From Lachnospiraceae bacterium (GTDB lineage Bacteria > Bacillota > Clostridia > Lachnospirales > Lachnospiraceae), in contig JAAWLS010000007.1 in NCBI GenBank assembly GCA_022798035.1, forward strand, positions 1 through 18,815: a stretch of 18,815 nt of DNA, read 5' to 3'. A program made the translations under genes and the position numbers. Of this stretch, positions 7,930 through 15,227 are shown piece after piece. The notes below the pieces were generated by a model, which saw nothing but the letters and a program-made list of their open reading frames with translations, did no database searches and was not told the DNA's origin. Within the stretch, counting starts at the first letter, position 1, and each line of letters opens with the position of its first letter.

Positions 7930-7950
7930 AGTTTTTTGTTATACTATAAT
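7922..7950 (+). promoter_or_regulatory. Promoter of the two-component genes
   Basis: TTTAGA (7922-7927) and a perfect TATAAT (7945-7950) are 17 bp apart. Transcription would start near 7957, giving a leader of about 320 nt before the GTG at 8279 that contains both palindromic elements. Confidence 0.6.
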
Positions 7951-7953
7951 AAA

Positions 7954-8108
7954 CAGTTCAGCCATGGTGTAACATTTGAGCGAATCATGCTTGCATGAAT
8001 GAGTTCAAATGTTACACCATGTGGGGAACGCCATCTTATGAGCAAAGGTAGTTGCGAAGCAACGGGAAAGCGTTGAAAACGCCTTTGCGAATGGCGTGAG
8101 CTGAACTG
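7954..8108. repeat. Nested palindromic element with 9-bp terminal inverted repeats
   Basis: The ends CAGTTCAGC (7954-7962) and GCTGAACTG (8100-8108) are perfect inverted repeats. Inside, CATGGTGTAACATTTGA (7963-7979) pairs perfectly with 8005-8021, capped by an inner TCATGC-TT-GCATGA. Next, ACGCCAT (8028-8034) pairs with ATGGCGT (8091-8097), enclosing GCAAAG (8042-8047) with CTTTGC (8083-8088), which encloses two GAA-capped hairpins, GTTGC-GAA-GCAAC and GCGTT-GAA-AACGC. Almost every base is in a stem. It could be a MITE-like mobile repeat or a structured RNA leader. No target-site duplication is obvious and there is no T-run to make it a terminator. Confidence 0.75.
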
Positions 8109-8124
8109 CTATTCCTATCATACC

Positions 8125-8260
8125 CAGCCATGGTGTAACGCCATCTTATGAGCAGTTAGCATTTGACCTGAGGAGGGACCCTGCGAAGCTGGGAGGAGTC
8201 CTGAGGTCACCCTGAGTTACCAGCTAAAGTTAAATTAAGCATCGAGAAAGCGTTGAAAAC
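8125..8260. repeat. Rearranged, partial relative of the preceding palindromic element
   Basis: It reuses blocks of the 7954-8108 element in the same order: CAGCCATGGTGTAAC (8125-8139, matching 7959-7973), AACGCCATCTTATGAGCA (8137-8154, matching 8027-8044) and GAAAGCGTTGAAAAC (8246-8260, matching 8066-8080). Between the last two is a new hairpin, 8165-8208: GACCT/AGGTC and AGGA/TCCT arms, a purine internal loop, then CCC-T-GC capped by GAA and closed by GC-T-GGG. It ends 4 bases before the ribosome binding site of the response regulator gene. Confidence 0.6.
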
Positions 8261-8278
8261 AGAAAGGAGGAATTCTCT

Positions 8279-8953
8279 GTGAGAGTTCTGATTATTGAGG
8301 ACGATGTAAGCCTGGCAGAACTGATGAGCTATGGCCTGGAAAAAGAAGGATTTACAGTAGATATCTGTCATGACGGCTTAGAGGGCCTGACGCTGGCTCT
8401 CAAAAACCTGCACGATATTCTTCTGCTGGACCGAATGCTTCCTCATCTATCCGGGGAAGAAATTTTAAAGCGCATGCGGCACAGTCATATCAGCACTCCC
8501 GTTATCTTCGTTACCGCCATCGGAGAGCCCCTGGAAAAAATCAACGGCCTGGATTTGGGCGCCGATGATTACTTGGTAAAGCCCTTCGATATCGGCGAAC
8601 TTTTAGCCCGCATCCGCAGCGTAACCCGCAGAACTTTCCATCATTCTGCTCCCTTCGTTCTGGAATTTGGAGACCTTCGCCTGGCAGAAAAAGAGTCCAG
8701 GCTGTTCCATAGAGACGACGCCCTTTTGCTGTCAAAAAAGGAGACGGAACTTCTGTCTTATTTTTTCCGGAATCCAAATCAAATTTTGTCCCGCTCTCAG
8801 ATTATGGGAAATGTGTGGGGCCCGGACGCGGAGATAGAGGACGGCAATTTAGACAACTACATCTATTTCATCCGAAAGAAAATAAATACTCTGGACACAA
8901 AGGTGCGCATTGTAACCATACACCGTCAAGGCTACTGTCTGACTGCCAAGTGA
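8279..8953 (+). CDS. OmpR/PhoB family response regulator
   Basis: A 224-residue regulator. The receiver domain has the acidic pair Asp8-Asp9, phosphoacceptor Asp51 (ILLLDRMLP), Thr79 and Lys101 (YLVKPFDIGELLARIR). The C-terminal winged helix (about 130-223) includes LLSKKETELLSYFFRNPNQ and DNYIYFIRKKI, typical of OmpR/PhoB. The start is a GTG at 8279 with AAAGGAGG 8 bases upstream. It is followed after 8 bp by its kinase gene and lies divergent to the transporter operon, so it probably controls that operon and itself through the mirrored half-sites at 7881-7929. The long structured leader suggests an extra layer of post-transcriptional control. Confidence 0.93.
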   Translation: MRVLIIEDDVSLAELMSYGLEKEGFTVDICHDGLEGLTLALKNLHDILLLDRMLPHLSGEEILKRMRHSHISTPVIFVTAIGEPLEKINGLDLGADDYLVKPFDIGELLARIRSVTRRTFHHSAPFVLEFGDLRLAEKESRLFHRDDALLLSKKETELLSYFFRNPNQILSRSQIMGNVWGPDAEIEDGNLDNYIYFIRKKINTLDTKVRIVTIHRQGYCLTAK

Positions 8954-8961
8954 GGAATCCT

Positions 8962-10248
8962 ATGTTTCATAAAATCCAAACAAAACTCTCTTTGATATGC
9001 TGTCTCGTCACAACACTGCTTGTGTTGATAATTATTTTATGCTGTCTGAGAGTCTCTGAAAAAAATATGTACGGACAGGAAACAGCTCTCTTCTTTCTGA
9101 AGGCAAAGGCTGTCTCTTCCACCTTGCAGGCATCTGAGCCTGTAGATATTCACTGGTATATGAGAAATTTTGACGCAGATAAAAATATGCTCTATCTGGA
9201 GACAAACGGTATCCCTGCCACACTGCCGGCTCTCACCTTATCTGAACAGGAATATTCTCTTATAGAAGAAATAAAGACATACGCAGAGCAGAAAAACAGC
9301 GGCAGGGAAAATCCCAGCCAGCAGTATTTTGCATATACAAAAGACAGCCGCCGGTTTCTTGTCATGTACGGAAGGCTTTTAGAAAAGGAGCAGAAACTTA
9401 CTTATATCTTTTTGTACAATCTGGAGGATTTCTGCCATAGTGTTCAAGTACAGCGCAGGCGGTTTCTGGCCATTTGGCTTTTTTCCATTTTCATTTTGTA
9501 TCTGTTCTCCCATATTTTCACCGCTCATGTGCTGCAGCCCGTCATTCAAAATGATGAGAGGCAGAGGCATTTTGCCGCCTCTGCCTCTCATGAACTGCGC
9601 TCTCCGTTAGCTGTTTTCAAAACAGGTCTGTCCGTCTTAAAATCTGAACCTGAGCTAGGAAAAACAGCGCGTATTTTTTCTCTGATGGAGCATGAAATGT
9701 CACGTATGGAACGGTTGCTCCAGGACCTTCTATGTCTCTCTAAAATGGAAAATGCCGATTTGCCTTTTACTTTTGAACAAACCAATCTGGCCGATTTGCT
9801 TTCCGCTGTCTATGAAAAATATGCTGTCATTGCCAAAGACAAAGATTTGTCTCTTTCTTTTCCAGAAGTTTCCACTCCAGGAACTTCCGGCGGCAGCTAT
9901 GAGTGCTGCTGCGACAGGCAGAGAATTGAACAGGCAGTTATCATTCTGCTGGACAACGCATTCTCCTACACGCCTCCCGGAGGAAGTATCACATTAAATC
10001 TATATTCCTCCCACAAAAAATATTATATACAGGTGATTGATACCGGAACCGGTATCTGTGATTCTGATAAAGAGAAAATATTTGACCGATTTTATCAGGC
10101 GGATTCCTCCCGCAGCCGCAAAGAACATTTCGGACTTGGCCTTGCCATCGCAAAAGAAATCTGCATTGGACACGGAGGCGCCGTCTTTGTGAGTGATACG
10201 AAAGGCGGAGGAAGCACATTTACCATAAAACTGCCCGTTCGGAAATGA
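8962..10248 (+). CDS. Membrane sensor histidine kinase
   Basis: A 428-residue kinase. Membrane segments lie at about 8-29 and 168-187, enclosing an extracellular sensor region of about 138 residues with no family I recognise. A clear HAMP domain is missing; only a short linker leads to the H-box FAASASHELRSPLAVFKTGL, with phosphoacceptor His210. The ATPase part has the N-box (LLDNAFSYTP, Asn332), G1 (IDTGTG, Asp360), the F-box (IFDRFYQAD) and G2 (GLGLAIAKEI). The ATG at 8962 has GAGGA 5 bases upstream, and the regulator stop is just before it. Its signal may be whatever the transporter lipoprotein binds or exports; that is inference from context. Confidence 0.93.
   Translation: MFHKIQTKLSLICCLVTTLLVLIIILCCLRVSEKNMYGQETALFFLKAKAVSSTLQASEPVDIHWYMRNFDADKNMLYLETNGIPATLPALTLSEQEYSLIEEIKTYAEQKNSGRENPSQQYFAYTKDSRRFLVMYGRLLEKEQKLTYIFLYNLEDFCHSVQVQRRRFLAIWLFSIFILYLFSHIFTAHVLQPVIQNDERQRHFAASASHELRSPLAVFKTGLSVLKSEPELGKTARIFSLMEHEMSRMERLLQDLLCLSKMENADLPFTFEQTNLADLLSAVYEKYAVIAKDKDLSLSFPEVSTPGTSGGSYECCCDRQRIEQAVIILLDNAFSYTPPGGSITLNLYSSHKKYYIQVIDTGTGICDSDKEKIFDRFYQADSSRSRKEHFGLGLAIAKEICIGHGGAVFVSDTKGGGSTFTIKLPVRK
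9554..9591. repeat. Perfect 15-bp inverted repeat inside the kinase H-box region
   Basis: ATGAGAGGCAGAGGC (9554-9568) is followed after 8 bases by its exact reverse complement (9577-9591). The right arm ends on the codon of the phosphoacceptor histidine. The mRNA would form a strong hairpin here. It encodes ordinary H-box residues, so it may be coincidence or a translational pause site. Confidence 0.8.
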
Positions 10249-10373
10249 TTAGGGTTGTGATTCCTGCAAAATGCTGTGCAGATATTGTTGCTGTCATACC
10301 ATATTTGGTAAAATCACCGTATTTTGCGGTAATCTCTAACCCTGGCATAAAACAAATATATTAATCTTTTCTA

Positions 10374-11051
10374 TTACCTGCATTCACAAAGAATGTCTAA
10401 TTTTTTGATAAAATAGTTAAAACTTTGTGAAGCATTTTTTCTAATATCCAGCAAAGCCCCTATGCTCTCTGCACATTCACACTTAAACATTCCAATTTCA
10501 TAATATGATGAGGCATTCCTTTTCAAAGACTGCAAACCGCCTTTATATACAATGTCTGCCAAATACTCCCATGTTCCTATCACACTATCCTGAACATATT
10601 TTTGTAATAATTGCTTTTTTGCCATAGGGTATGCCTTTAACACTGCCTCATTGTCTCCTAACAGCCATGCCTCCATCTCTTCCACCGCAATACAGAAAAA
10701 CACCTGCAATGATATCTCCAACCCTTGATACATTTGAATCAAATCCTTTTTCAGCTTTGCGCAATCTTCATCATCACTGTCTAAAATTACAAAAATTGCT
10801 TTTTTTCCAGGAATATTTTCTAAAGATGCACTCATCCCTTTTAAATACATCGGCAAATCTATTAATAACTTTTTCGATTTTATTTGAGATATCTTTTTTA
10901 CTTTTAAAGGGATTTTTCCTATCCCTTTAAAACTATGAATTCTATATGCAGTATTTTTCTTATCCATTACATATTTCTCCATGATTTTCTCTACGAGAAT
11001 TCCTCCAGATTTGTCCTCAATTAAAATTTCAATATACGTGAATTCTTCCAT
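10374..11051 (-). CDS. DUF4276-like / TOPRIM-like protein, partner of the AAA ATPase
   Basis: A 225-residue protein. The first strand and turn (YIEILIEDKSGGILVEKIM, Glu12) and the acidic motif VILDSDDEDC (Asp91, Asp93, Asp94) match the conserved Glu and DxD positions of TOPRIM-type nucleases. CIAVEEMEAWLLGDNEAV is typical of the DUF4276 family, whose genes usually sit beside an OLD/AAA15-type ATPase. It starts 14 bp after the stop of that ATPase, with GAGGTG overlapping the ATPase stop as its ribosome site. The base composition is clearly more AT-rich than the genes to the left, a sign of transfer. The likely role is the effector nuclease of a two-gene anti-phage module; the nuclease activity is inferred from motifs, not shown. 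Confidence 0.7.
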   Translation of the reverse strand: MEEFTYIEILIEDKSGGILVEKIMEKYVMDKKNTAYRIHSFKGIGKIPLKVKKISQIKSKKLLIDLPMYLKGMSASLENIPGKKAIFVILDSDDEDCAKLKKDLIQMYQGLEISLQVFFCIAVEEMEAWLLGDNEAVLKAYPMAKKQLLQKYVQDSVIGTWEYLADIVYKGGLQSLKRNASSYYEIGMFKCECAESIGALLDIRKNASQSFNYFIKKLDILCECR

Positions 11052-11065
11052 TCTACTCTCACACC

Positions 11066-12292
11066 TCAGCCAAAGTAATCACTATACCACAAATCACCCA
11101 ACTCAATATCTGCTTCACACAGCTGTTTCACATGTTCATATTCCGATGCTCTTGCCACTGTTGAAAAACCATCTTCTTGTTTTTTCAGTACCCAAACTTC
11201 ATCCGGTGCCAGCGAATTTACAAAAAAAGGACTGTGTGTAGTAACAAAGAGCTGTTTCGAATACGTACTCTTAATGCTGTTTTTCATCTGCAAGGCTAAA
11301 TTAGCCAAATATTTATGATACAGCCCATTTTCTGGCTCTTCAATAAAAACGAATGGTCTTGCATCTCTTTCATGCAGCAGCAAATAATAAGCAAAAAGTT
11401 TTAATGTACCATCTGACATTTTTTGTGAATAAAATGGTTTATCAAATCCCTGTTCCAAAAATTCCAGCACCAACTGGCCATTTTGTAATTTAACTGGCTT
11501 AATTTCTTTGATACCAGGAAGTTTTGTTTGAATACTTCTCAACACTTTCAAAAAATCTTTTGGGTCCTCTCTATACAAAAACTGTGCCACATTATTCACA
11601 TTATTTCCCAAACGATTCAAATATTTTTGAGGGCCTGCATTTGGAATTTCTCGTGCCGCTGTTGGACTGAAATAGCACAAAAACCAATTTTTCAAAAAAT
11701 TTTTAAATTTTACAATCCTTGGATGCTCTCTTAATTCTCCAAGAGTTACAATTCCCAGCTGCCGAGGGTCTGCCAATGCAACGTCAACTTTTTCTCCAAT
11801 CTCCTGATTTTCCTCTTCCAAAAAGCCACTATTATTTCCTTTAAAGGCAAAGCCCTGCCCATATTCAAGAAACAAAAATGACATAGGTCGTCCATACCTT
11901 TCATATGCACGTCTTTGCCGTAATCTTTCTTTTTCTATGATTGGTCTGTCATATTTATCAATTCCTATCGACAGTTCATAAGTAATGGGAGGTTCATTAC
12001 TTGTCTCCTGATAATATATTTCAAACTCTATAGGCCCCCTTGAACCTTGAGAAATAATTGTTTCATATCCTCCTCTCCCATTCAAATCACATGCAGTTTC
12101 CACACCACTTTCCAAACAGTCCGCAAGAAAACCAAACGCATCTGCCAAAGTACTCTTTCCCGTTCCGCTTTGTCCTATAACGGCATTCATATTTGTCAAT
12201 TCTTTTCCTTTGCTGTCAAACAGCAATTTTCCTAATTTTATATTTTTTAATGGACCATAATTTCTAATCCGAATACCTGATATTCTTCCCAA
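11066..12292 (-). CDS. ABC/OLD-like AAA ATPase of a two-gene module
   Basis: A 408-residue ATPase of the SMC/OLD-like ABC class (AAA_15/AAA_21 type). Walker A is GQSGTGKST (40-48), the signature-like motif is SDGTLKLFAYYLLL, Walker B is FVFIEEPENGL (about 314-324, with Glu318-Glu319), and the H-switch is LFVTTHSPFFVNSL (His about 353). No C-terminal TOPRIM domain is attached; the following gene supplies a TOPRIM-like partner, so the pair resembles a split OLD or PARIS/AbiL-style system. The start is a TTG at 12292, with GAGGTGAT ending 5 bases upstream; the ATG just before it is in another frame. It has its own promoter at 12326-12353. Reading as anti-phage defence is inference from architecture. 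Confidence 0.85.
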   Translation of the reverse strand: MGRISGIRIRNYGPLKNIKLGKLLFDSKGKELTNMNAVIGQSGTGKSTLADAFGFLADCLESGVETACDLNGRGGYETIISQGSRGPIEFEIYYQETSNEPPITYELSIGIDKYDRPIIEKERLRQRRAYERYGRPMSFLFLEYGQGFAFKGNNSGFLEEENQEIGEKVDVALADPRQLGIVTLGELREHPRIVKFKNFLKNWFLCYFSPTAAREIPNAGPQKYLNRLGNNVNNVAQFLYREDPKDFLKVLRSIQTKLPGIKEIKPVKLQNGQLVLEFLEQGFDKPFYSQKMSDGTLKLFAYYLLLHERDARPFVFIEEPENGLYHKYLANLALQMKNSIKSTYSKQLFVTTHSPFFVNSLAPDEVWVLKKQEDGFSTVARASEYEHVKQLCEADIELGDLWYSDYFG

Positions 12293-12325
12293 TATCCATC
12301 ACCTCTCAAAGTATCTTTCCGTTTT

Positions 12326-12353
12326 ATTATAACAAATCTCTTTTTATTGACAA
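12326..12353 (-). promoter_or_regulatory. Promoter of the ATPase-DUF4276 pair
   Basis: On the minus strand TTGTCA (12353-12348) and TATAAT (12331-12326) are 16 bp apart, and the -10 is extended by TGT. It lies 33 bp upstream of the TTG start. Confidence 0.7.
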
Positions 12354-12460
12354 CCTATTTCTAACACGCTGCACAGATAATATCACAATTTCTTTTTCAT
12401 GCAGATAGATTCCTGCATACCAGCATATTGGCCACAACTTAAAATCTCATGATATCCAAG

Positions 12461-12489
12461 TTGAAATTTATCAAACAATTTTATATAAT
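12461..12489 (+). promoter_or_regulatory. Promoter of the DUF3781 gene
   Basis: TTGAAA (12461-12466) and TATAAT (12484-12489) are separated by 17 bp, close to consensus. It gives a leader of about 32 nt to the ATG at 12528. Confidence 0.75.
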
Positions 12490-12527
12490 AGTGTTGTTTC
12501 CGCTAAAAATCGCAGAATGGAGAAAAC

Positions 12528-12776
12528 ATGGACGATAAAAAAGTACTGCTTGACAATATAGATAAACTTCATACCACTGAACTGGGCATTACCAGAATTA
12601 AGAAAAACCTAAATTTAGACACGGACGATGTAGTTACATACTGCAGACATAAAATTTTGAATCAAAATTGTAATATTTACCGCCAGGGGAAAAACTGGTA
12701 CTGCGAGATTGACGGCCAGAAAATAACCGTCAACGCCCACAGTTATACCATTATCACAGCTCATATCATCTTATAG
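12528..12776 (+). CDS. DUF3781 family small protein
   Basis: An 82-residue soluble protein. The opening DNIDKLHTTELGITRIKKNL, the middle DTDDVVTYCRHKI and the end GKNWYCEIDGQKITVNAHSYTIITAH match the DUF3781 pattern as I know it from many Clostridia. No function is established for the family. It has its own near-consensus promoter and an ATG preceded by ATGGAG. Its last codons overlap the convergent acetyltransferase remnant on the other strand. The His/Tyr-rich C-terminus might bind nucleic acid or a ligand, but nothing in the sequence decides this. Confidence 0.85.
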   Translation: MDDKKVLLDNIDKLHTTELGITRIKKNLNLDTDDVVTYCRHKILNQNCNIYRQGKNWYCEIDGQKITVNAHSYTIITAHIIL

Positions 12777-13041
12777 GCAGCTTTATTTTTGGCATTCACC
12801 TGCAGTTCAATTCCGTCATATCCACCCTGCCGTTTCATCTCTTTCAGAAAATCAAAAAACGCATGTCCATTCCCTTTCCCCGATATCTCTCATCCACTGC
12901 CATGGTATCAACAAAAATAACATTTCTTGTCACCTGATTCGGGCTTTCTATATGGCGGTGTAAAATACACAAAATGCCTGCCGCCTGTCTTTGATATTCC
13001 GCCACAAAAAAAGTACCGTTTTTCACCGCCTGCTCATATTG
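12761..13041 (-). pseudogene. Frameshifted GNAT acetyltransferase remnant
   Basis: Minus-strand reading from about 13041 gives YEQAVKNGTFFVAEYQ, then VIFVDTMAVDERYRGKG, the GNAT acetyl-CoA loop. At about 12869 one base appears to be missing: the first frame stops soon after (MDMRFLIF), whereas the next frame continues with the expected GHAFFDFLKEMKRQGGYDG and IELQVNAKNKAAYK. The reading then stops at 12761, inside the end of the convergent DUF3781 gene, before the usual C-terminal helix. The N-terminal part of the fold is also missing; the region above 13041 is the MarR promoter. The gene is therefore broken at both ends and in the middle. A sequencing error could explain the frameshift but not the truncations. 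Confidence 0.75.
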
Positions 13042-13068
13042 ACAATTAGTCCATTTCTGTACTATAAT
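13039..13068 (+). promoter_or_regulatory. Promoter of the MarR-MATE operon
   Basis: TTGACA (13039-13044) and TATAAT (13063-13068) are both perfect boxes with an 18-bp spacer, 42 bp upstream of the MarR ATG. Confidence 0.85.
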
Positions 13069-13095
13069 CCAATTAGTACAAAACCAGACTAATTG
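13043..13095. promoter_or_regulatory. Operator repeats for the MarR regulator
   Basis: CAATTAGT occurs at 13043-13050 (overlapping the -35 box) and 13070-13077 (just after the -10), and its reverse complement ACTAATTG at 13088-13095. GTACTA (13059-13064) and TAGTAC (13074-13079) form a further dyad across the -10. Binding would block RNA polymerase, the usual MarR autorepression. That MarR binds here is inferred. Confidence 0.6.
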
Positions 13096-13109
13096 AAAGG
13101 GCGGATATT

Positions 13110-13565
13110 ATGATAAACAACACTGTTTTTATGGAACAACTGGACAAATACTACACGGTGTGGCAGGAGTGCAACTATGTATATGGAGAATGGGCCAAAA
13201 TGCATGATTTATCCATCAACAGCCTGTTAGTCTTATCGGCCATTTACGAGGGAAAAAGGGACTGCACGCAGAAGAAAATCAGTCAAAGATGGATGATACC
13301 AAAGCAGACAACCAACATGGTCTTAAAAGATTTTGAAAAGAAAGGATTCGTTGAACTGCTGCCTCTCCAAGAAGACAAAAGAAACAAGCGAATCTGCTTT
13401 ACAGCGGCAGGAAAGGAATACGCAGATGCCATCATTTCCCAGCTGCGGAAAGTAGAATTATCTGTGGTAGAAGAAATGGGAATGGAGCGCATGAAACAGA
13501 TGAACGATGCTCTGGCTCTGTTCACAGAACTTTTTGCAAAAATAGGAGGAACCAGCAATGGGTGA
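13110..13565 (+). CDS. MarR family transcriptional regulator
   Basis: A 151-residue MarR-type winged-helix protein. LSINSLLVLSAIYEG leads into the recognition region QKKISQRWMIPKQTTNMVLKDFEKKG (about 55-80), and the wing carries the hallmark DKRNKRICFTAAGKEYAD (about 90-107). The start ATG follows AAAGGGCGG. The stop overlaps the start of the MATE gene by 8 bp, so it is the local repressor of an efflux pump, released when it binds a drug or metabolite. Its own promoter carries three copies of a candidate operator. Confidence 0.92.
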   Translation: MINNTVFMEQLDKYYTVWQECNYVYGEWAKMHDLSINSLLVLSAIYEGKRDCTQKKISQRWMIPKQTTNMVLKDFEKKGFVELLPLQEDKRNKRICFTAAGKEYADAIISQLRKVELSVVEEMGMERMKQMNDALALFTELFAKIGGTSNG

Positions 13566-14874
13566 CATCAGAAATTTTTTTCGATACGTGATTCCCGCCG
13601 TATTGTCCTTTGCATTATCGGGAGTCTACGCGATTGTAGACGGCTTTTTTGTGGGAAACAGCATTGGAGATTTGGGTCTTTCCACCATCAACGTTGCCTA
13701 CCCCATTGTGGCTGTCATTCAGTCTCTTGGAACTGGAATCGGCATGGGCGGCGCTGTCTGCTATTCCATTCACAAAGCGGAAAAGAAAGAGACAGAAGCA
13801 AAAGAAGCTGCAGCAGGCGCTTTATGGCTCCTGATTCTTTCCGGCCTCATCCTGACATTTTCAATTCTCCTTTGGAATCCTTTTCTTTTACGGATGTTAG
13901 GAGCAGAGGGACAGCTTCTTTTGCTGGGTGAAAAGTATATTACTGTGATTGCTCTGGGCGCAGCCTTACAGGTGATGGGCACCGGGCTGGTTCCTTTTAT
14001 CCGCAATCATGGAAATTCTTTCTATGCCATGGTTTCCATGACTGCAGGATTTATCACAAATATCATTCTGGACTACCTGTTTGTATGGGTGCTGGAACAA
14101 GGCGTTGCAGGAGCCGCATGGGCCACCATTATCGGTCAGGGCGTTACCATGCTGACTGCACTGGTCTATTTGCTGCATCAGAAACAATTTACGCTGTATC
14201 TTCCAATCGCAGACATGCGTGCCGTATCTGCAGCCATTGTCAAAATTGGAATTGCACCCTTCGGACTTGCCATGGCACCTAATATATCCCTCATGATTAT
14301 CAACCGCTTTTCTATCCTGTACGGCGGCGAAAAAGCAATTGCCGTCTATGCGTGTATTGCCTACATCATCTGCATTATCTATCTGATTCTGCAGGGTGTC
14401 GGGGATGGAAGCCAGCCGCTTCTGAGCCTTTATTACGGCGAGAAAAATTTCAGCAGAATGAAACGCATACGAAAATCAGCCTACAGCTTTTCCCTGTTTT
14501 TATCACTAATCAGCTGTATCGTGATATATCTGACAAGGGAACATCTGGGCGTCCTATTTGGCGCATCAAAAGAAGTAACCATGGAGACTGCAAAAGTAAT
14601 TCCCATCTTTCTGGTTTCCATACCTTTTGCCGCTGTCAGCCGCATCACAACGGCCAGTTTTTATGCGGCAAAGAAAAGTGCATTTTCCTATATTCTGACC
14701 TTTACAGAGCCATTGTTTATGTCAGCCTTTATGTTGATATTACCGCCTCTGCTGGGCGGACAGATAATGATTTGGTGGAGCACGGTTTTTGCAGGAATTT
14801 TATCTGCTCTTTTGGCGCTCTTTTTAAAACATCAGGCAGATAAGCAGGAGACATCAAAAAAGCTCCCTGCCTGA
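13558..14874 (+). CDS. MATE family multidrug efflux transporter
   Basis: A 438-residue integral membrane protein with about twelve hydrophobic segments and the MATE opening IPAVLSFALSGVYAIVDGFFVGNSIG; the second half repeats the pattern (IAPFGLAMAPNISLMIINRF). MATE pumps exchange cationic drugs or metabolites for Na+ or H+. AGGAGG 8 bases before the ATG lies inside the MarR gene, with an 8-bp overlap, so both are made from the promoter at 13039-13068. Length and topology are normal. The substrate cannot be told from the sequence. Confidence 0.93.
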   Translation: MGDIRNFFRYVIPAVLSFALSGVYAIVDGFFVGNSIGDLGLSTINVAYPIVAVIQSLGTGIGMGGAVCYSIHKAEKKETEAKEAAAGALWLLILSGLILTFSILLWNPFLLRMLGAEGQLLLLGEKYITVIALGAALQVMGTGLVPFIRNHGNSFYAMVSMTAGFITNIILDYLFVWVLEQGVAGAAWATIIGQGVTMLTALVYLLHQKQFTLYLPIADMRAVSAAIVKIGIAPFGLAMAPNISLMIINRFSILYGGEKAIAVYACIAYIICIIYLILQGVGDGSQPLLSLYYGEKNFSRMKRIRKSAYSFSLFLSLISCIVIYLTREHLGVLFGASKEVTMETAKVIPIFLVSIPFAAVSRITTASFYAAKKSAFSYILTFTEPLFMSAFMLILPPLLGGQIMIWWSTVFAGILSALLALFLKHQADKQETSKKLPA

Positions 14875-14877
14875 TGT
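14829..14877. terminator. Possible stem between convergent MATE and ABM-like genes
   Basis: ACATCAGGCAG (14829-14839) pairs perfectly with CTGCCTGATGT (14867-14877), with a 27-base loop; a competing stem, AGACATCA (14849-14856) with TGATGTCT (14872-14879), is also perfect. There is no T-run directly after either arm on the plus strand, so a terminator role is tentative. Confidence 0.3.
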
Positions 14878-14895
14878 CTGGGTATGTCAAAATCA

Positions 14896-15195
14896 CTAAT
14901 ATTTTTTTACAAATTTTGAAATCAGCGCCCTGCAGGTATTCATCTGAATACAGGCATAGAAATTTTCAGTTACTTCTTTCCCTTTTCCTATTGTTGTGGC
15001 ATTCTCTGCATCCTCTTCTGTTTCCCAGAGAACGAAATCCGTCCACACTTTATCCTGCAGATAATGCTCCCAGGAAATAAAACCTTTCGCCTTGGAAATG
15101 ACCTCATCGTGCAGTTTCTGCGTCATTTCCATAAACTGTTCCTCACTCACATTTTTCTTAAGTTTGTACGAAAAAATCCATGCTGTTTTTGCCAT
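14896..15195 (-). CDS. Small ABM-like (dimeric alpha-beta barrel) protein
   Basis: A 99-residue protein: KTAWIFSYKLKK as strand 1, a helix EEQFMEMTQKLHDEVISKAKG, then FISWEHYLQDKVWTDFVLWETEEDAENAT and a further helix. The strand-helix-strand-strand order and the Trp-rich middle (TDFVLWETEEDA) resemble antibiotic-biosynthesis-monooxygenase-like or putative quinol monooxygenase proteins. The start is supported by AAAGGAG 8 bases before the ATG. It is convergent with the MATE gene, with 21 bp between stops. No catalytic residue can be pointed to; it may bind haem or a small aromatic, or have no enzyme activity. Confidence 0.65.
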   Translation of the reverse strand: MAKTAWIFSYKLKKNVSEEQFMEMTQKLHDEVISKAKGFISWEHYLQDKVWTDFVLWETEEDAENATTIGKGKEVTENFYACIQMNTCRALISKFVKKY

Positions 15196-15227
15196 ATCAA
15201 TTTCTCCTTTCTAATTCCGTTTTTCAT

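Noticed and set aside
7954..8108. Simple rho-independent terminator for the transporter or regulator
   Set aside because: Multi-branched structure with no T-tract on either strand, located at the 5' end of both operons rather than at a 3' end.
10249..10373. Terminator or small RNA between the kinase and the DUF4276-like gene
   Set aside because: Only short stems such as ACCG-TATTTTG-CGGT and a distant AGGGTT/AACCCT pair; none has a terminator shape.
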